A DNA stretch of 20,967 bases from positions 1 to 20,967 of IMG/VR virus record IMGVR_UViG_3300034062_005631, one strand, 5' to 3'. This DNA is from a virus. Each line of letters opens with the position of its first letter. Position 1 is the stretch's first letter. This document shows positions 18,819 through 20,967 of the stretch, one piece after another. Below the pieces are notes generated by a model. The model ran no database searches, was not told the origin of the DNA, and was given only the letters and a program-made list of their open reading frames with translations. The position numbers were made by a program, and so were the translations under genes.

Positions 18819-20967
18819 ACGATTTTTTTGATCCTCAGACAGGAGGCCTAAATCAACTTTATGGATTTCTTGGTCAAATTGCAGATGATTCTGTTTGGAT
18901 AGATAACCACGCTAATGCAAATTTTGAACATAAACTCCATCTAACAAACGATATTGCCGGTGCCTCAAGAAGGGTCAAGGTCCAAATTTTCGGTAAGCAC
19001 GTAGAAGTAAAAAATATTTCGGATGAACAACTTCCAATGGCCGAAGTTCTTCTTCCAACAACTGCCGGATCAGGTCATGGCGGAAGTCATCAGACCCCAA
19101 ACCTTAAACAAGGAATGTACGTCTTTGGGTTTTTTAAAGACGGTAAACAAGGAACCCAGCCAGTTGTAGTAGGTGTTCTTCCAAATGATCCGAGGGTTCC
19201 TCTTTTTGGAGGAAACCCAGCCCAAAATTTTGTTCCTAGAAGTGGATTTAACGGAGTCGGTCGGTCAATCCCGGTTTCTACATCTTATATACGACTAGAA
19301 GGACCTAATTCTTCAGTAGAAGCAGAAGGAAAATCAACTAGTCCTCTTCAGGCAACTGTTTCTCATAAAGATCAACATGATGATGGAAAAAGACCATTCT
19401 TTCTTCCAAAAAATATTAACTGTGAAGGGCCATCTGGAGAACTACAAGGATTCCAAAAACAACTAAAATCATTTTTATTTGAGGTAAAAAGAGCCAAAAG
19501 AGCATCCCAACAATTTATCGGGGCAGTTTCTAATTTAAATTCTAATATTTCTACATTAATAACAACCTATACAAATTTAATTGCGGCCCTGGCAAAATCT
19601 TTAATCGCAAAGATCCGGGGATTTATTGTCAACAGGCTAAACAAAGAACTAACCAGACTGTTTGAACTTTTACCGCCAAATCTAAGACCAAACACCGCCC
19701 AAGTATCTAAAAAAGTAAACAACACAATACAATGCGTATTCAATAAAATTATCTCGGCCCTTGTAGGAATTGTTAAAAGTCTTCTAGAACAAGTAGTTGA
19801 TCGTTATGTAAATGCTCCTCTTTGTGCGGCAGAGAGTTTTGTTGCCAATTTAATTTCTTCCTTTTTAGGGGATCTGACTTCTGGGATCCTTGGAGCCTTA
19901 GGTGAAATTTCTGGAGTTGCTCTTGATGTTGCTGGACTTCTTTTCCAGGCCTTTGATATTTTAATTGGTGTACTACAATTCCTTTCTTGCGAGCCAGATT
20001 TAGATTGTCAAATATTAGACGAATGGTCCTTCTGGGATGGATCTACTCTTGTAAAAACCGCTCTTGGATCTAATTCGGGTATTTCAAGTAGTCTAATTGC
20101 TTTTGTCGGATCAAATAATGCTTTTGGCGGTGGACTAATTCCTGGATGTAGTGCCCTTCCACTTTTCTGTGGCCCACCTAAGGTTGACTTTTTTGGTGGA
20201 GTTGGAACACCCGCAACCGGAAATGTTGTGGTTGGCCTGACCGGTCAAATAATGGGGGTTGATCTAGTAAATGGTGGGAGATATAATACAACAACTGTTG
20301 CTGGAGTAGGAACCGAAACAACAATTGTCCAGACCCCACAAATAGATGTAAGAATTATTGATGATTGTGGTCTAGGTAATGGATCCATTGGAGTTGCGAT
20401 TACTGAAAAGTATCCTAATGAAGAATCAGACAATTCAGAGTCCGATCAATATTTTGTTTCTAATGTGGTTATTATTGATCCAGGTTCTAATTACCTAACA
20501 ACCCCAGATGGATCAACCGGTGGTGATGGATCTCTATTTTCTGGTAAATGTGATACCATCATAAACACAGACGTTTATGCACCAAATAAAACCGTAAGAG
20601 TCAAAAAGGGTCAGATAATATATTTACCAAGAAAAACTACTGTTGAAGTAGTCAATAATCAGGGAGAAGTGGTTCAGATCCTAAATGGCGATGGGCAACT
20701 TACTCCAATTAGCATAACCGAAAATGGAACCATTCTTACTCCAGATTGTTTCTCTGGAGACGAAGGACCAGAATTTCCTAGGCCTCCGGTTCCGCCAATT
20801 TCTGCGGCGCCATTTATTTCTATTTCAGATGATGAAATAAGGCAGCAAGAAGGAGATTCTGGGATAACAACTTTTAGAATAACAGTAACCCGTTCTGGTG
20901 ATTTAAGTCAAAGAAGTTCAGCAAACTGGAGAGTAGTTGGAACCAGTAATAGACCGGCCAGACCATC
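18815..20967 (+). CDS. 5: Baseplate hub/spike protein gp5-like, partial at window end
   Basis: The frame is open for 717 residues from ATG 18815 and runs off the window. Residues about 15-150 match the gp5 N-terminal OB-fold: YGFLGQIADDS, RRVKVQIFGKH, LPMAEVLLPTTAGSG and the typical QGMYVFGFFKDGKQGTQPVV followed by VGVLP. A helical, amphipathic region follows (about 205-400), then beta-rich segments with NGGRYNTTT and DPGSNYLTTP phrases. From about 666 comes the start of a Calx-beta domain (ISISDDEIRQQEGDSGITTF). T4 gp5 has a lysozyme domain right after the OB-fold; none is recognised here, and the upstream 965-aa protein has a lysozyme-like domain instead. In T4 gp5 forms the membrane-piercing spike. 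The C-terminal beta-helix would lie beyond the window. Confidence 0.85.
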   Translation, partial: MNDFFDPQTGGLNQLYGFLGQIADDSVWIDNHANANFEHKLHLTNDIAGASRRVKVQIFGKHVEVKNISDEQLPMAEVLLPTTAGSGHGGSHQTPNLKQGMYVFGFFKDGKQGTQPVVVGVLPNDPRVPLFGGNPAQNFVPRSGFNGVGRSIPVSTSYIRLEGPNSSVEAEGKSTSPLQATVSHKDQHDDGKRPFFLPKNINCEGPSGELQGFQKQLKSFLFEVKRAKRASQQFIGAVSNLNSNISTLITTYTNLIAALAKSLIAKIRGFIVNRLNKELTRLFELLPPNLRPNTAQVSKKVNNTIQCVFNKIISALVGIVKSLLEQVVDRYVNAPLCAAESFVANLISSFLGDLTSGILGALGEISGVALDVAGLLFQAFDILIGVLQFLSCEPDLDCQILDEWSFWDGSTLVKTALGSNSGISSSLIAFVGSNNAFGGGLIPGCSALPLFCGPPKVDFFGGVGTPATGNVVVGLTGQIMGVDLVNGGRYNTTTVAGVGTETTIVQTPQIDVRIIDDCGLGNGSIGVAITEKYPNEESDNSESDQYFVSNVVIIDPGSNYLTTPDGSTGGDGSLFSGKCDTIINTDVYAPNKTVRVKKGQIIYLPRKTTVEVVNNQGEVVQILNGDGQLTPISITENGTILTPDCFSGDEGPEFPRPPVPPISAAPFISISDDEIRQQEGDSGITTFRITVTRSGDLSQRSSANWRVVGTSNRPARP

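Noticed and set aside
1-20967. tRNA genes, integrase, attachment sites or host metabolic genes such as photosystem genes
   Set aside because: I saw no cloverleaf-like sequence, no recombinase motif and no photosynthesis gene. The window is fully explained by phage replication, mobile endonuclease and tail genes.

Overview
This window is a piece of a T4-type myovirus genome, most likely a marine cyanophage-like relative. The evidence is the AT-rich sequence, the flavin-dependent thymidylate synthase (ThyX), the PhoH-like ATPase, T4 replication proteins (gp33, gp59, gp32) and a complete run of T4 baseplate and tail genes in the order seen in marine T4-like phages. No tRNA, rRNA, integrase or host gene was seen. 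The host cannot be fixed from this window.

Left part (1-7093, all +): thyX, two small phage genes and phoH form a tightly overlapping cluster that ends at an intrinsic terminator (about 1910-1937). Next comes a broken GIY-YIG-like homing endonuclease (1987-3128) whose C-terminal half is nine 78-nt tandem repeats. A textbook sigma70 promoter (3165-3193) then drives a replication and late-regulation operon: PD-(D/E)XK exonuclease, gp33 late-transcription coactivator, gp59 helicase loader, two tandem LRV-repeat proteins and the ssDNA-binding protein gp32. This ends at a strong terminator (6517-6535). A second, intact endonuclease of the same family (6542-7093) fills the gap between the early and late modules.

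Middle (7087-10109, -): gp53, gp48, an unrecognised conserved-looking protein and gp4, transcribed leftward. A 35-bp region (10110-10144) holds two T4-type late promoter motifs on opposite strands that point at each other and serve the leftward and rightward structural operons.

Right part (10145-20967, +): a tail-tube-type protein (gp54/gp19 family), gp26, a short ORF, two large tail proteins of 862 and 965 aa, gp27, a small protein and gp5 (cut by the window end). Most neighbours overlap by 1-4 nt, so translational coupling is likely. The 965-aa protein carries a lysozyme-like domain. The visible gp5 has an OB-fold start and a Calx-beta start, but no lysozyme domain that I recognise.

The most interesting candidates are these. 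(1) A U UUU UUC slippery heptamer lies at the very end of gp26, with an open -1 frame into the next short ORF. This would make a gpG/gpGT-like tail chaperone pair directly upstream of candidate tape-measure proteins. (2) A 15-bp long-range inverted repeat covers the ribosome-binding region of the first endonuclease, with a late-promoter motif in its loop. This is the layout known for T4 I-TevI. (3) The endonuclease carries an expanded 26-residue repeat array with a single-base deletion in unit 3. (4) Two LRV-repeat genes sit inside a replication operon.
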